16,051 nt of DNA from contig JAEZXM010000434.1 in the NCBI GenBank assembly GCA_023419875.1, forward strand, positions 1-16,051, given 5' to 3'. This stretch comes from Pseudomonadota bacterium. Lineage in GTDB: Bacteria > Myxococcota > Myxococcia > Myxococcales > Anaeromyxobacteraceae. The notes beneath the pieces are model-generated. The model saw only the letters and a program-made list of their open reading frames with translations. It was not told where the DNA came from and did no database searches. Shown here piece after piece: positions 15,983-16,051 of the stretch. The translations under genes were made by a program, and so were the position numbers. Numbering within the stretch: position 1 is the first letter of the stretch; every line of letters begins with the position of its first letter.

Positions 15983-16051
15983 ATGCACAACGCGCCTCGA
16001 TGGCTCGCCGCCGTGCTCCTTCTCGCCGGCGGCTGCTCGATGTTCCAGGAC
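15983..16051 (+). CDS. Start of a second predicted lipoprotein (3' end outside window)
   Basis: Only 23 codons are visible: MHNAPRWLAAVLLLAGGCSM and a few more. A basic residue is followed by a hydrophobic run and AGGC, a plausible lipobox with Cys18. A GTG at 15971 in the same frame could add four residues; the G-rich stretch before ATG 15983 may serve as a ribosome site. It follows another lipoprotein gene on the same strand. Nothing can be said about function. Confidence 0.6.
   Translation, partial: MHNAPRWLAAVLLLAGGCSMFQD

Overview
The window is very GC-rich, dense and mostly coding. The gene content fits a soil or sediment myxobacterium, most likely an Anaeromyxobacter relative: many soluble PAS-type sensor kinases, an HflX GTPase with the long amino-terminal extension, a PilZ/receiver protein and several lipoproteins. 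This assignment is by composition and gene content only. No RNA gene, insertion sequence, CRISPR array or integrase was seen.

Layout. (1) 2-772, the 3' part of a gene for a probable envelope/beta-barrel protein, is followed after 5 bases by (2) 778-2691, a soluble REC-PAS-HisKA-HATPase-REC hybrid kinase. (3) On the minus strand, an Smr-domain protein (4060-3731) precedes a lipoprotein with a DUF4124-like tail (3681-2701), converging on the hybrid kinase. (4) Divergent from smr is a PAS histidine kinase (4142-5302), then a stand-alone CheB-type esterase with a zinc-ribbon-like tail (5407-6390). (5) Converging on that, the minus strand carries a large CheB-CheR-coiled coil-PAS protein (11296-8102) overlapped by 4 bases (GTGA) by a PAS-kinase-REC protein (8105-6438). 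(6) Divergent from this pair is a PilZ-REC protein (11607-13067). (7) Then come hflX (13135-14940), a lipoprotein gene 1 base after it (14942-15922) and the start of another lipoprotein (15983 to the window end).

How the genes may work together. About 11 kb is signal transduction. It holds three histidine kinases, two CheB-type domains, one CheR domain and four receiver domains, yet no chemoreceptor, CheA or CheW and no DNA-binding output domain. The CheB-CheR-PAS protein and its overlapping kinase look like a split form of the CheB-CheR-PAS-kinase proteins known in many bacteria. The PilZ-REC protein is a plausible c-di-GMP-linked output, but nothing in the sequence proves partnership. The hflX/lipoprotein end looks like a separate housekeeping/envelope group.

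The observations most worth checking are: a Cys where the catalytic Asp is expected in the stand-alone CheB; PilZ-like repeats in the PilZ-REC protein; a JAMM/MPN-like motif in the HflX extension; and an 11-unit, 21-bp heptad array in the CheB-CheR gene.
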